From positions 134,501 to 198,500 of the forward strand of contig JAXRKP010000365.1 in the NCBI GenBank assembly GCA_037039925.1: DNA of 64,000 bases, in the 5' to 3' direction. Source of the stretch: Doris montereyensis (taxonomy: Eukaryota; Mollusca; Gastropoda; Nudibranchia; Dorididae). The notes under the pieces were generated by a model. It was given only the letters and a program-made list of their open reading frames with translations. It did not search any database and was not told the origin of the DNA. Both the position numbers and the translations under genes were made by a program. How positions within the stretch are numbered: the first letter of the stretch is position 1; each line of letters starts with the position of its first letter. This document shows positions 32,151-45,535 of this stretch, one piece after another.

Positions 32151-33135
32151 TGACACTTTTAGAGCAGTTGTTTAAGCCAATGAAATTATGAAGGAAGAGC
32201 AGTGATTCCCCCTCCCCCTCAAATTTTAAAATAATATTGGTTTATGTAGTGATTGGTTTCTTTTTATTATATAAATCTCATTGGTGGGTCTCTCAGCTGG
32301 TAAGTCAACCACAATTTTTGATTTGCCTGAAAGCTCTGTTAAGTAATTGCCAAACCCTGCCTATAATTATCTTAAAGTTTTGCGAAGAAATATGTGCGTC
32401 TTCTTATGATCTAAAATCGTCGTAATTCCTAACGTTTACATTGAAATTTTAAAATACTTTTTTTTTGGAGTCTCTATTGAAAACTTTCATTTTGTGGACT
32501 TACATATTTAAAGACTTTCAACCATGATGTATCCTGAGATCACCATAAATGATGGATAGGGTAGATATCAATGAATCCTATGATGTTTCCTTCTTTTTAT
32601 TCTCGTTTATTTGCTCAGATTTCTCCTCTTTTGTTGTTGTTGTGTGGTACTTTTCAATTTTGTCTTTCCAACCCACCCGCTACATTTGCTCATTTGCAGA
32701 TTTATCTGTTTCATATAATTTATTAACATACAGCTCTCTAATTTCATGGCTTGGCTTAATTTAAACTTGTTTTAAAGCAAGTTTCTGGTGGCGCTCAATA
32801 TTAACTCATTCACTGTATAGAGAAAGTGTTATTTTAGATTAAAATCTAGACCTTTTTGGAAGATCAAGGTTAGAGGTAAATCCCCCCCTCTCCTCCCAAT
32901 GATTAAAGTTTCTTGTGGTTCATTTAATAATGAAAAACTGAAACTCAACTCTTTCATTTGTTATGTTTTCCTTGTGAAATCATCATTTATCGAGTGTTTG
33001 AAGAAGTTGCCACTTCTTTATGTTGATTATTGTATATTTTAAGTGAAATCGCTTGAACTGTGGGTGCGATTTGCATCCTTGGATTAGTTGTAAAGTACGG
33101 ACCAAAAATTATTTTTAACGAATTCTCAAAGAGAT

Positions 33136-33345
33136 AATAATATGGATCTGAAAAACTTACCAGTCGTATGACTGTAATAATATGGATCTGAAAAACTTAC
33201 CCAGTCGTATGACTGTTATAATATGGATCTGAAAAACTTACCCAGTCGTATGACTGTAATAATATGGATCTGAAAAACTTACCCAGTCGTATGACTGTAA
33301 TAATATGGATCTGAAAACTTACCCAGTCATATGGCTGTATGATGT
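33136..33345. repeat. 41-bp minisatellite, 5 units
   Basis: Unit ataatatggatctgaaaaac, ttacccagtcgtatgactgt, a. It is followed at 33340-33430 by a second short duplication containing gatgagacactgagct. Confidence 0.9.
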
Positions 33346-35347
33346 CTGTGTATGAGACACTGAGCTCGAAAACTCCCAGTCGATGGCTATGATGTGTGAT
33401 GAGACACTGAGCTTCTCTGGATGACATCTCTTAAGATCCATACGAGTCACAGTGCCCACACACAACATCTACGAGATGATATATATAAAACTTGCACGTA
33501 TCTCCAGATCATAATACGTGTATGGGCGAGTAAGTTCTGTGTAATAAATCTCACAATTTTCATGTATTGCTTTCAGAGTGATCCTTCTGTTGAAACAATT
33601 TTTTTTTTACCCTTTTGACACTGCCAGTGTTGAGGCATGCGAGCAGGAAAATGACAAGAAAACGTCCTCCTCGCCCTCTTGCGAAAAAAAATACAAAAAC
33701 AAAGCAAAAGAACTCCCCCCCCCCCCTCTGTGTTATGGTAGGTTTCTTTTACTGTGATATACAAACATAGCTCCTGTATATCTGGTAGGTGTGCGTATTT
33801 CCATGTATGAAGTAAGGCAAGAATATGTCATAACATAACTTGCTCACAGAGCATGCACAGATTTTACTCTTCTTAACTTGAAGAATTTATCAAAAGTTTT
33901 GAAGTACATTTCAATGATCTGTTTTTACCAGTATATCATCTTACTTTACACATGCCACACACACACCATCCGATTAAAAAATTTAGTGCAATAGAATATG
34001 ACATAATAATTATGGTGATAATTTTTTATATCATTTTTATTCAGAAATCATTCCATTTATTGTATTATTGAAAGTTTTTTCCTTCTATTTATTCCGATGA
34101 AATCATTTCCTTATGGTATTTATTTATTTGTTTTTTTATACTATGAGTGTACATTCATTTTGTTTTATCTAATTTTGTGATCGTTCACGTCTTGTTTTTT
34201 TTTACTGGGGCATTGCCATTTTATCTCGTGGTTCAAACCTCGCTCCTTTGTGAATAAAAATTTAACGGGGGAGAAAGGCCAATATTATTATAATTATTAT
34301 GGTCTATCATTACTATAACTTGTACCTGTTTGTGTTACAATCTGTGTTGGGGTTTGTGTTCATGTTTACCTGAATTTGATCGGGTTGTGATAATTTTATG
34401 ATACAAGTACAATTTTTATTTTCAGTTTCCTCATGAATGAATTCTCAATAATAATCTTCCTTTCTATGAGTAAAAATTGTATAAAAAAAAAAACATGCAA
34501 CAAAAAAAACAAACAAACAAACCAGAAATTTGCAGTCTGTTCTAGTCCAATAAGTTGTTTCTCTTTCTTGCATATAAATGAGACAGCACAGCTAGCTGTC
34601 TACAACCGAGTCAATTTTTCTATTCCCAAATCCCATCACCCACTTCCCTTTATGTATATCTTCTCTAGCTATATAATTTGATTGTTTTTAAATAGAAATT
34701 TGTTTGTTATCTTTGACAGTAAAATTGTATGTGACCAGGTCAATTTTTATCATATGGGATCAATAAAATTATCTTATCTTATATCTGTTGTGCGAGTCGT
34801 TACGTTATTTTGTCTCAGTTTTGTTTTTTTTTAAATTGTAGGCCATAAGAGAGTCGTAAAATGTTGTTTTTTATCTCTTTTGTTTTTACGTTAATAGTTT
34901 TTGATTTAGAATCCTCTTTCAAAACATTAAAAAAAACTCTTTTATGTTGTTGTATTGAAGAGAGATGAGAAAAATAATCTTGCAAGAAATCTCGATGTAC
35001 TTTGTCAACAAGCTGGTTTTTTTTTTTTTTAGCACCGCTGCATGAAGTCATGACTCATATATTACATATATATATATATATATATATATATGTATAATTT
35101 TATATATAAATCATTCCATGAAAAGTAAAAAAAAAACAAAACACCATTAAGGATAAGGGACGGCAGCCTTGTGTACTGCTTCACCATCAGTAAGCTTGCT
35201 GTGTAACCTCGTACCTCACTGCCAAGGGTCTGTCGGAGCTCTTGCCATTTTCACATGCTTTCAATGATGTGATGAAGGATAGGGTTATACGTACAGATGG
35301 ATAATTATTATGATTATGAGTCAAAAGTGAGTAATGCTTCATCATGC

Positions 35348-36031
35348 TCTTTTAACGCTTACACTGTGGCATGAAGAAGGTGTGACCTAGATCAGGATTA
35401 GTTACTGTGATTGGCAATGACTGACTTTTAACGCTTACACTGTGGCCTGAAAAAGGTGTGACCTAGATCAGGATTAGTTACTTTGATTGGCAATGACTGA
35501 CTTTTAACGCTTACATTGTAGCATGAAGAAGGTGTGACCTAGATCCAGGATTAGTTACTGTGATTGGCAATGACTGACTTTTAACGCTTACACTGTGGCC
35601 TGAAGAAGGTGTGACCTAGATCAGGATTAGTTACTTTGATTGGCAATGACTGACTTTAACGCTTACACTGTGGCATGAAGAAGGTGTGACCTAGATCAGG
35701 ATTAGTTACTGTGATTGGCAATGACTGACTTTTAACGCTTACACTGTGGCATGAAAAGGTGTGACCTAGATCAGGATTAGTTACTGTGATTGGCAATGAC
35801 TGACTTTTTAACGCTTACACTGTGGCCTGAAAAAGGTGTGACCTAGATCAGGATTAGTTACTGTGATTGGCAATGACTGACTTTCAACGCTTACACTGTG
35901 GCATGAAGAAGGTGTGACCTAGATCAGGATTAGTTACTGTGATTGGCAATGACTGACTTTTAACGCTTACACTGTGGCATGAAGAAGGTGTGACCTAGAT
36001 CAGATTAGTTACTTTGATTGGCAATGACTGA
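35348..36031. repeat. 76-bp minisatellite, 9 units
   Basis: Unit cttttaacgcttacactgtg, gcatgaagaaggtgtgacct, agatcaggattagttactgt, gattggcaatgactga. Units are more than 95% alike, so amplification is recent. Confidence 0.93.
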
Positions 36032-36114
36032 CACCATATGATATTTTGGCCTTTACTACTCTCAAGAGAGAAATATCCAGATTCAAGTTCTACATGAACT
36101 CATTCCCTACTTGA

Positions 36115-36420
36115 TCTAAGGCCCCTGGTTGGTTATCCCCTTGGACACGACCCCCCATTTTCAAGAAAAGATGTAAACAAATGAAAAAACTGACAAAAAT
36201 ACATGTATTTGCTCAAACTTTGTAAAAAGATTGAATTTTGTGAAAGCTCTTGCTCTTAGTCTTACGCTGATCCGGGAAGTAGTCTAAGATCATTGAATAT
36301 GCATTTGAATTAAAGGGGTTGGATTAGAGTATATTTATCAAGCGGTTCGAAGTCCTAGCTGTTTTGAAAGTGGAGCAAGCCAAATTTTCCAGTTAAAAGT
36401 AGTGAAAGAGTTAACTAGAA
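36115..36420 (+). repeat. Dispersed repeat R7, copy 1
   Basis: ggttggttatccccttggac, ttcaagaaaagatgtaaaca, atttgctcaaactttgtaaa, ggggttggattagagtatat. It matches the reverse complement of 56930-57245. Confidence 0.7.
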
Positions 36421-36937
36421 GAAGTAGAAGCTGTATCTTTGTCTGCAATTAACCTTCCACATGGCACTTGCATGTAATGGGACATTGTAGTAATCCATCC
36501 AACCTCAATCACAGCTATCGATTCTTCACCATGATTGACATCACATAGCTTACGTTATCATGGTGGTAGTATCTTGATTTTGTTTTGTGGTGAAAAGATA
36601 AACAAAGGATTGAAAATTAATGAAACTACTGTGACTAAATATTTTATTTTAGCTGAGAGCTAGCTAACATTTTTTGATAAAATATTCTACACTGGAATTG
36701 GACTAAAAAACATTCCATCAGTTAAGTACCTGTAATACTTACGATTCACTTTACATCAAAACGTTGCACATTTCATCTTACAACAAATGTTGCGTGTTGC
36801 ATCTTACGACAAGCCAGAGAAAGGCACTAATGATACAAGCGTCTTTCCCTGAGACCAAGACCAAACTCACAACATAGGGCTTCATCAACAGTTTGATGTT
36901 AGATCTCATTCTTGCTTAATTTTGATATTTTGGTGGG

Positions 36938-37078
36938 CAGTTGGCGGGCGCTGCTGGCACTGGGAAGACCCTGCTTCTTTCCTTTCCTTCTTTCACTTAT
37001 CTTTCATCTTGCTGTTTCCTCTTAATTTATTCTGAGATCACCGCAATGGTGGACGGTTAATTTCAATGAAACAAATCT
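36938..37078 (+). repeat. Dispersed repeat R3, intergenic
   Basis: gttggcgggcgctgctggca, catcttgctgtttcctctta, ctgagatcaccgcaatggtg. Intergenic copy. Confidence 0.72.
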
Positions 37079-37974
37079 TGATGTTTGCCTACCTTAAATA
37101 GTTAGCTATTATAATACTAAGGGTACATAGTAAAAAAACGCTAATGTCTTTTAGTAGTTTGACTAAGTCGTGTTCATTCATTGATTTTTATATATTGCGA
37201 ATGTATTTTTACATGTAAATTCTCTTTTAAAGATCGATGGATAATGTGATAACTTTGTGATAAATTTCAATCTTCTGAAGTTGTGTTTGAGATTTGGTTA
37301 ACAAAATTATTTTAATAATAGTCATTATGATCATTCACTGAATGCCTCTTGCTATCTATCAATCATCATCTTCATTACCTGAAAAAGCATTTTAAATATT
37401 TCATCAGCATGAACCCTAAGGGAATTACAATCCCAAAGGAATTTGGGTTTTATTTTTCATTCAATGATGGTACATGTCGTTTGCTTGCTATACTGTGTGA
37501 CAGTTGGGATGTAACGCTGTATTTCCTAGGCGACTTCTTATGTTTGAACATCGTATATTGAAAAAATGGATCAAACATGTCAATGAAAAAGTGTTTGTTT
37601 ATTTGCAGGTTGCATTGTGTAGCCAATGAAATAATGTGTGTGTATGTGTGTGTGTGCTCTTCTTTGATTTTATACATGGATTAGTTTCAACTGATGGGGC
37701 GTACTTTGTTTAAAGAAAGCTCAATCAAGTAATGACTTTCATCATGTAGTCTGGGACTCTTCTGGTGTTACGTCTGTGAAATTTTGTTTTTAATATCCAG
37801 AATATGATATGACCGTCATTGTGTGGATGTAATTCTACAAAAATACAACAAAAATTCTCTCACACAGGAACCGTGTATTGTGTTACAGTAAAATATATGT
37901 AATTTGTGAACAGTCAGGCCTACACAATATGCAGACAATTATATGAGATTAAGATGTGTCTAGTGTTGTCTTGT

Positions 37975-38105
37975 GGGTGGTTGGAGGGCTCTACTGGTAG
38001 GTCTTACTTCTGTCCTTTTTATTTTTTTCCCCACTTATTTTTTCATCTTGCCGTTTCCTCTTAATTCACCCTGAGATCACCGCATTGGTGGACAGGGTAC
38101 CTTTA
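37975..38105 (+). repeat. Dispersed repeat R3, intergenic
   Basis: gagggctctactggtaggtc, catcttgccgtttcctctta, attcaccctgagatcaccgc, ttggtggacagggtacc. Confidence 0.72.
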
Positions 38106-38999
38106 AAAGAAACGTACAAAGTGTTGTCTTACTTTACTGAGCTCCTTCATGCTGAGAGTAATGAAACTGAGGTGACATTTTGTTGGTAGGAAAACAGGAC
38201 AGCAGGCCAAGTTTGAGAATTTATTTTTTTATCAACCTTTTTGTTTTGTTTTGTCAGCCATCGTTATCGTGATCTGCAATGAAAACTTTTTGTGTGTTTC
38301 CCAGATTGAAGCATTTGGTGCTGTTATTACCTACCATTCATTTTGACCAGAAGTTTTTTCTCTCTATGACATGTCTGCATTTATTGCCATGACCATTGCA
38401 CGTGTATACAGTACTTTTTTTTTTTAATAATGCTTATGCTATTCTAAATAGTGGGAGTTGATCATTAATTTTATCTGACAGCTGTTTTAAAGTTTCACTT
38501 TGTTTTCTTTTCTTTTTCTCATTCTGTTTTTTGTTGTTGTGTGTGTTTTTTTAACATTTTTTCATTAAAAACAAAAAAAAAAGGTTTTCTTTCTCTTGTG
38601 TTTCATGTCTAAAAGCAAGTGAAATGTCAATCTGTTTTTGTTTAATTGTTAAACGATTCATTGTCATTTAATCATCATAGCCAAATGTCTGGTTTCTTCG
38701 TTTGTGACACCTGCTTTTTTTCTTTTTCTTATCTTTTTCTTATCTTTAAATAATTAATTCTCATTGTTTGATTACTTCATGTAATTTATGACACTTTTTA
38801 ATTAATTTTTTTTTATTGGTTTTTTTCTTCTTCTATCTTTCCTCCTTTATTGTGGCTTACGTTATCATTGTTCTCTAATCAAATTCATGGATGAATTAAT
38901 CGCATTTTGCATCTTTGTTTCAACTGAGTGTGGATCAATTTGATTAGAGAAATATTCATGCTTATGTCTTACCATTATTATTATTATTATTATTATGAT

Positions 39000-39093
39000 G
39001 TCAAATAAAATTATCTGAGAGAAATATGTGTGTGTGTGTGTGTTGCTCAAATATTGAAGTCGTGAATTTACGTAGTCTTTTGATGTACTATAA

Positions 39094-39136
<43 letters not shown>

Positions 39137-39275
39137 AATAAAAGTAATATTGATAATGATAATTATTGATAATAATGATAATAATGATAATAATGATGAT
39201 AATAATGACAATGATAACAATAATAATAATAATAATAATAATAATAATTATAATAATAATGATAACAATAATAAT
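39000..39275. repeat. (GT)n and (AAT)n microsatellites
   Basis: (GT)n at 39027-39042, then (AAT)n with gat/cat interruptions from 39090 to 39272. Confidence 0.93.
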
Positions 39276-39534
39276 TCAATTTATAGAGTACAGGCTTTCA
39301 CGGTGCTCAGGGCACTTTAAAAAGGAAGTAAAATAAAACTTTACACAGTAAAATGTTACACTACAATTCTACAAATAATGAAAAGAAAATTATTCAGTTT
39401 GTATGTATACATGTATATGCACTGTGCTGTGCGTGTGGAAAATACACCAAAGAAGCACAAAAGTGTGTATACTCAGTTACTGTAGATTTTTGCCTAATAA
39501 TTCTAATATTATTTCAATGCCGACTTGATTTTGA

Positions 39535-39735
39535 TTTTACTCACATCCACAACTAAGGTGATCTGGGGTTTTGGTACGGAGTTTTAATTTTGCCTAGACT
39601 GACCTGTAAACAGCCAAGGGATCTTTAACATGCAAAGAGTGTTGTGATCTGCACACAGAGCCTCCTTTTCATCGCCAGTCTCCGATGGGACTCGATCAGC
39701 TACCTGCACCAGGGGGTAGATTTTACCAGAAAAAA
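39535..39735 (-). mobile_element. SINE family 2, copy 6
   Basis: Antisense: actcacatccacaactaagg, gggatctttaacatgcaaag, tctgcacacagagcctcc, agctacctgcaccaggggg. Head truncated at the following (CT)n. Confidence 0.7.
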
Positions 39736-40009
39736 CTCGAGAAAATCTCTCTCTCTCTCCCTCTCTCTCTCTTTGGTACTGTTGCCTTTGGGAATTCCCC
39801 AAATTTCAAACCTCTGTAAACGTGATGTATTTTCATCATATCATTTTCTACACTGTTCAAGAAGCATAATTTCCATTTATTCCTTGGGATTGTCACGAAA
39901 ACGGACATAGGCACACTATTAAAGTGACCCCTTCAATTATCAAACCATCAAACAGACTGTACATTGTGAATTTGATTTGATTTTGATTTCCCACATCCAC
40001 AAAACAAAG

Positions 40010-40312
40010 ATATGGCATTGGTGGCCGAGTGGTTAGGTTACTGGACGGGATCATGAAGTTTTGGGTTTGAATCCTGGCAAAGCTAGGTCTGACGTTGTGT
40101 ACCTTGGGAAAGACACTTCACATGCATATTTCTCCCACTCTACCCAGGTGATAAATGGGCACAAGCACTAGCTTGGGAGTCAAAAACCTGCGTCAAACTA
40201 GCGTCCTGTCCAAGGGGTGATTTTTATCACCTGTTCCGCTCCACGCCAGAAACCGGGATAAGCTCCGCTCTATTGACCGTAATGGCCTCGAAGGACCTTT
40301 ACATACAAACCA
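40010..40312 (+). mobile_element. SINE family 1, copy 4
   Basis: GGCCGAGTGGTTAGGTTACTGG head, GGGTTTGAATCC B box, cactagcttgggag, gcgtcctgtcc, tcacctgttccgctc and the tail gaccgtaatggcctcgaagg. Directly upstream of the 58-bp minisatellite. Confidence 0.8.
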
Positions 40313-40324
40313 AGGTGATCTCAG

Positions 40325-40945
40325 GGGAAGTTGATTGAATCAATCATTGATTTGACAAACACAGACAAATAGACTGTACACTGTGAAGTTGATTGAATCA
40401 ATCATTGATTTGACAAACACAGACAAATAGACTGTACACTGTGAAGTTGATTGAATCAATCATTGATTTGACAAACACAAACAAATAGACTGTACACTGT
40501 GAAGTTGATTGAATCAATCATTGATTTGACAAACACAAACAAATAGACTGTACACTGTGAAGTTGATTGAATCAATCATTGATTTGACAAACACAAACAA
40601 ATAGACTGTACACTGTGAAGTTGATTGAATCAATCATTGATTTGACAAACACAAACAAATAGACTGTACACTGTGAAGTTGATTGAATCAATCATTGATT
40701 TGACAAACACAGACAAATAGACTGTACACTGTGAAGTTGATTGAATCAATCATTGATTTGACAAACACAGACAAATAGACTGTACACTGTGAAGTTGATT
40801 GAATCAATCATTGATTTGACAAACACAAACAAATAGACTGTACACTGTGAAGTTGATTGAATCAATCATTGATTTGACAAACACAAACAAATAGACTGTA
40901 CACTGTGAAGTTGATTGAATCAATCATTTATTAGACAAGCAAAAA
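40325..40945. repeat. 58-bp minisatellite, ~10.6 units, with an internal palindrome
   Basis: Unit gaagttgattgaatcaatc, attgatttgacaaacacaaa, caaatagactgtacactgt. Each contains the 15-bp palindrome TGATTGAATCAATCA. Units differ mainly at one A/G (cacaaac or cacagac). Confidence 0.93.
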
Positions 40946-41344
40946 TAATTTTCAAGTAATCAACAAAGTCAATCCTATCATACTTATAAATGCTTTTATC
41001 ATTTTGTTAAAGGCTGGTGGGGTAAAAATAAAAGGTACTGGTATGTTATTGTAAATTCCTTAAAAAATCTGATTATACTATTCTTGGTACATGCAGATAG
41101 AGAAACCAAAGACAAAACAACAACGCAACGAATGGCATTATCCATTCTACAATATAATAAAAGAGCTAATAATGATATAATCAAGTGTTGGTATGTAATA
41201 AAAAGAAAATGAAGCATATTAAAAAAAACTTATAATAATAAAAGTAATGATAATAATAATGAAAAAACCCCCAAAACCCCCATAATAATAAGAAGTATAA
41301 TAAGAATAAAAATAATATTAATATTTATAATGATAAAGATGATA

Positions 41345-41367
41345 ACGCTAACAACAACAACAACAAC

Positions 41368-41441
<74 letters not shown>

Positions 41442-41442
41442 C
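41345..41442. repeat. (AAC)n/(AAT)n microsatellite
   Basis: caacaacaacaa followed by about 25 AAT units. Confidence 0.95.
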
Positions 41443-41689
41443 ATTGTTGGTATATAAAACGAAATGGAAGAAAAGAAATTAATTATGCCTTTGCATCATA
41501 TGAAAATAAAAAGGTTCTAAGTGCAATTGTAGTCTGTGTAAAGTTATGGTCTGTAGAAGGTTTTATCTGAAATGCACTCTATGATAATCTGTGTGTCGTA
41601 TTTGAATGATCACTCTACTCTGATAAAATGTAGATTAAAGCTGTTTTGTCAATACAGTGTATGGCATGCCAAACTTTTGCTCGAAGAAA

Positions 41690-41785
41690 GTCAAGAAAAT
41701 TTTTCAACCGTCGGTGGGGCTCGAACCCACTACTTTTGGTTGAAAGGTCGACAACTTGCCTCTGGACTACCGAGTCCCTATATAG
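41690..41785 (-). mobile_element. SINE family 2, head only, copy 7
   Basis: tcgaacccactacttttgg and cttgcctctggactaccgag. The body is replaced by unrelated sequence. Confidence 0.62.
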
Positions 41786-41899
41786 TATAATAATTATATA
41801 AAAGGTTACGGTACTGAAATGATACATTTGTATAAACGTCATACAGTTGAAAATATTGACATTTCCAATAAACCCTGTCCACTGTTGCGGTGATCTCAA

Positions 41900-42820
41900 G
41901 GTTCGAAACTGATTAATCTTACATACAACTGTCTGGGTGAATATTATAATCAAGCAGTTCTTAAAAAATAAAAAACTTCCATGTATATATCATAAAAATA
42001 TAGTCAATGTGTACAATGTTTTGTAAATATCCGAAAACAATTTTAAGAAATATTGTCATTTTATTTTACAAACATGAGTAAATGTAAATAATATGAACAC
42101 AAAAGGATAATATGATTCATGAAGTGACTGTCAGTTCAAATCAATATATTAAAAATGGCACTTTAGTAACAAAATTCACCAAGAACAACGACAAAACTTG
42201 TGATAATACTGTAATACAGAGACAGCCACTGTAGGAGTAACACGAGCAGAGATTTAACACTAAACTAAGAAAGACGCATAGCTTATCGATGCATGTTCAT
42301 GTGTAAACAACATGAAGAAATTGTTAAAAACAGAAAGACGAAGGCAAGAGGGATAAAAACATTATTTTGATTTTAATTATAACCAAAGCTTTGATAATTG
42401 TGTACAGAATTCGTTACACTTTTTACAAAAGTGCATCAATTTCAAGGTGAAATCAGTAAGGTGTCTTTCCCATCATTCAACAGGAAGATAGAACAAATGT
42501 GATGACCACTGGTTTTGATGTAGTGTACTGTTAACAAAATTAAACGTATTGAGATATGTAGAAATTACCCCTGCCAGTTCACATCCCTATTGTCTCCTAC
42601 TATTACTAGATCTAGTACTGAAGCACTGGTTGATAGCTAAGTCAGCAGAGTGTCTTGACTGCCACACAAGATTTCTGATGGTTTATTTTTTATCCTCAAT
42701 AAACGCCCACCCCTTGCATTTTCACACACCCTGGGAATTTTATTAGGAAGAATACAGTAAACTGTTTCACAGCCTCTTTGTCATTTATGTCCAGGTTGTA
42801 GTACATCTGCTGGGAGGCTA
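41900..42820. other. Intergenic, nothing recognised
   Basis: AT-rich sequence. The longest frame (42549-42746) has no recognisable motif. Confidence 0.5.
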
Positions 42821-42865
42821 TGTAAATTGGAGTGATTCACTATATTTCTGTGTATTACAATGTAC

Positions 42866-43062
42866 TATAATACGAAGGAGCCACAGTGGAGTGAAGTCAA
42901 AGGCAAAATATGACAATAAGTGACAACTCCACTAATAAAGACAGAACAAACACGTGACGTTTCGGGTATAACCCTTTGTCAGACAACAAACGAGAAATAT
43001 TTAGAATCTAGATCTAAGTAATACCTAATATTTCTCGTTTGTTGTCTGGCGAAGGGTTATAC
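42866..43062. repeat. R2 insertion, head-to-head pair, inside a 56-bp minisatellite
   Basis: A + copy (gaaggagccacagtggagtg...agaatctagatctaagtaat) is followed at about 43025 by an inverted fragment (atatttctcgtttgttgtct...gggttatacccg). Flanks on both sides are units of the 56-bp minisatellite. Confidence 0.7.
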
Positions 43063-43065
43063 CCG

Positions 43066-43655
43066 TGTTCTAACACCTTTGTGTATTGGAGTGATCCACT
43101 ATATTTCTATGTATTACAACATGTTCTAACACCTTTGTGTATTGGAGTGATCCACTGTATTTCTATGTATTACAACATGTTCTAACACCTTTGTGTATTG
43201 GAGTGATCCACTGTATTTCTATGTATTACAACATGTTCTAACACCTTTGTGTATTGAGTGATCCACTATATTTTCTATGTATTACAACATGTTCTAACAC
43301 CTTTGTATTGGAGTGATCCACTGTATTTCTATGTATTACAACATGTTCTAACACCTTTGTGTATTGGAGTGATCCACTGTATTTCTAATTAAACATGTTC
43401 TAACACCTTTGTGTATTTTTCCACTGTATTTCTAATTACAACATGTTTAACACCTTTGTGTATTGGAGTGATCCACTGTATTTCTATGTATTACAATGTG
43501 TTCTAACACCTTTGTGTATTGGAGTGATCCACTTATTTCTATGGGTACAATGTTCTAACACCTTGTGTATTGGAGTGATCCACTATATTTCTATGTATTA
43601 CAACATGTTCTAACACCTTTTGTGTATTGGAGTGATCTACTATATTTCTAATAGC
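43066..43655. repeat. 56-bp minisatellite, ~10.5 units
   Basis: Unit tctaacacctttgtgtattg, gagtgatccactgtatttct, atgtattacaacatgt. An outlying unit at 42826-42860 shows that the R2 pair at 42866-43062 inserted into the array. Confidence 0.9.
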
Positions 43656-43916
43656 TTTCACGATTTTTTTAAAAGTTAAAGAGAAACAGGTCAGTATTTT
43701 CTTCCCTTCTGCTTTTGATCTGTCTCCTTATTTAAATAACAGGACAATCTTTGGATTTTTTTCATTTTTTCAATCATTTAACTTTTTTTTATCTTCTCCT
43801 TACAGGTAATTTAAATTAGATTTGTTGACTTGTGCTGTACAATGGGTGAAGAAATTCAGCAAAAAGATCAAGAGAGATTCAGAGAGATTCAAGAGAGAGA
43901 TTGAAGAGAGAGATTC

Positions 43917-44158
<242 letters not shown>

Positions 44159-44334
44159 ATCACATGTTATAACAAATGTATAAAAGAAAAACGTAACATA
44201 ACCAGATATGTCTTGCAGTGGCTTTGTGTAGATCTGGCAACTCATGGCAAATGCTGGCCAACTTTCCTGTGAAGAGAATTGCACATTAAATGACAATAGT
44301 AATAAATAAATGCAATAAAATAAAAGAAAGTCAC

Positions 44335-44628
44335 GTTTCTTCAAGCATTACGGCCCGTGGACCCGGAACGTATCCTCTTTTCTGTAGCGTGAAGCTCAGC
44401 AGGTGATAATAATCACCTCCTGGCCAGGATGCTAGTCTGATGCAGGTTTTTACTCCCAAGCTAGTGCTTGTCCCATTTGCACCTGAGTAGAGTGGGGAAA
44501 ATGCGTGTTAAATATGTCTTTCCCAAGGAACACAACACCGGACCGAGCTTTGCCAGAATTCAAACCTGAAAATTTGTGATCCAAAGTTCCGGCATCCTAA
44601 CCACTCGGCCATCGATGCTATACAGTAA
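44335..44628 (-). mobile_element. SINE family 1, copy 5
   Basis: Reverse-complement copy: tail at 44345 (attacggcccgtgg), body aggtgataataatcacctcc, head ccactcggccatcgatgc at 44601-44618. Confidence 0.78.
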
Positions 44629-44844
44629 AATAAAATTCTTATCTATTTATTGAACTTTCCAAACTGTCAATGTCAACAAATTAAATGTATGCTCAATATT
44701 TGGCTTCTTGATTTTTTTTCTCTCCTTTTTTTCTTCTTTTTCATTTCATAAAAGTTTTTGTAATCGAACACAAAGGTACAATCCGAGTCATCCCAGGTGT
44801 ACAATTTGACAAAACCCATAAAAATTCATTTATATATAGTATGA

Positions 44845-44952
44845 TTATAAGAAAAACAGAAAATGCCAAGACAGGGCATCCTGGAGAAAGATCATCTCGG
44901 GCATCTGAACCCATACAACGAAAGGTAGAATGGGAACTGATAAAGAAAGAAA

Positions 44953-44955
<3 letters not shown>
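44845..44955 (+). mobile_element. RTE-like LINE 3' end
   Basis: Short 3'-terminal piece (aaaatgcc...tcctggagaaagatcat...ggtagaatgggaactgataaag) matching the ends of the copies at 0.6, 29.0 and 48.0 kb. It is immediately followed by a long (AT)n tract. Confidence 0.6.
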
Positions 44956-44957
<2 letters not shown>

Positions 44958-44984
<27 letters not shown>

Positions 44985-44986
44985 CA

Positions 44987-45042
<56 letters not shown>

Positions 45043-45058
45043 AATATATATATATATA

Positions 45059-45108
<50 letters not shown>

Positions 45109-45112
45109 ATAT
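44958..45112. repeat. (AT)n microsatellite
   Basis: AT runs with atcaa/ataat interruptions, immediately 3' of the LINE fragment at 44845-44955. ORFs here are artefacts. Confidence 0.95.
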
Positions 45113-45384
45113 AAGATATGTATCTGATACATAAGATATACAAGATATGTAAAACATACAAGATATTCAACTACTTCCGCCCGTATTAACTCAGTCGCTG
45201 ATGCAATTTGCTCTATTCTGTCGGAAGATCGGGCGAGTCGTCGATTCATTTTCCGAACTCGACGCATATTTTAAGAGCTGGTTATCGATAAGCTTTGTGC
45301 TGCTTTTTAGACTCTTTTGTTTCGGTCTACTTTCGTTTTTACTTTGCCTGAACGTTTCCAACTGTCAACATTGGAATTTCACGA

Positions 45385-45535
45385 AATTCTACGAGAGCTG
45401 AGAGACCGTCAAAGCAACCACCTCATCTGTTTGATTTAAAACGGGCTAGAACCCTTATAGATGAAATACCAGATGTCAGGGAGGGTGATGGGGACGTCAG
45501 TGACTTGTGTCAGGAGGTGATAATTTAAATCAATC
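45385..45535 (+). pseudogene. Possible protein-coding fragment of unknown origin
   Basis: One frame reads SKQPPHLFDLKRARTLIDEI then PDVREGDGDVSDLCQEV, preceded in another frame by FHEILRELRDRQS. The composition looks like protein rather than repeat, and an acidic N-terminal segment of a DNA-transposon-derived protein is one possibility. No family recognised; it may be chance. Confidence 0.25.

Larger units (their letters stand above)
31700..35340. other. Intergenic, mostly featureless except the 41-bp minisatellite
   Basis: A duplicated segment with gatctccttgacgtatgaaa occurs at about 31575 and 31665. Candidate poly(A) hexamers lie at 32145 and about 34759, and a short (AT)n at 35065-35090. 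No exons recognised on either strand. Confidence 0.5.

Noticed and set aside
44892..45170. Tyr/Ile-rich small proteins
   Set aside because: Translated (AT)n tract.
45385..45535. A piggyBac-derived gene at 45.4 kb
   Set aside because: The short coding-like frame is not accompanied by any catalytic domain or terminal repeats, so it is kept only as an uncertain fragment.
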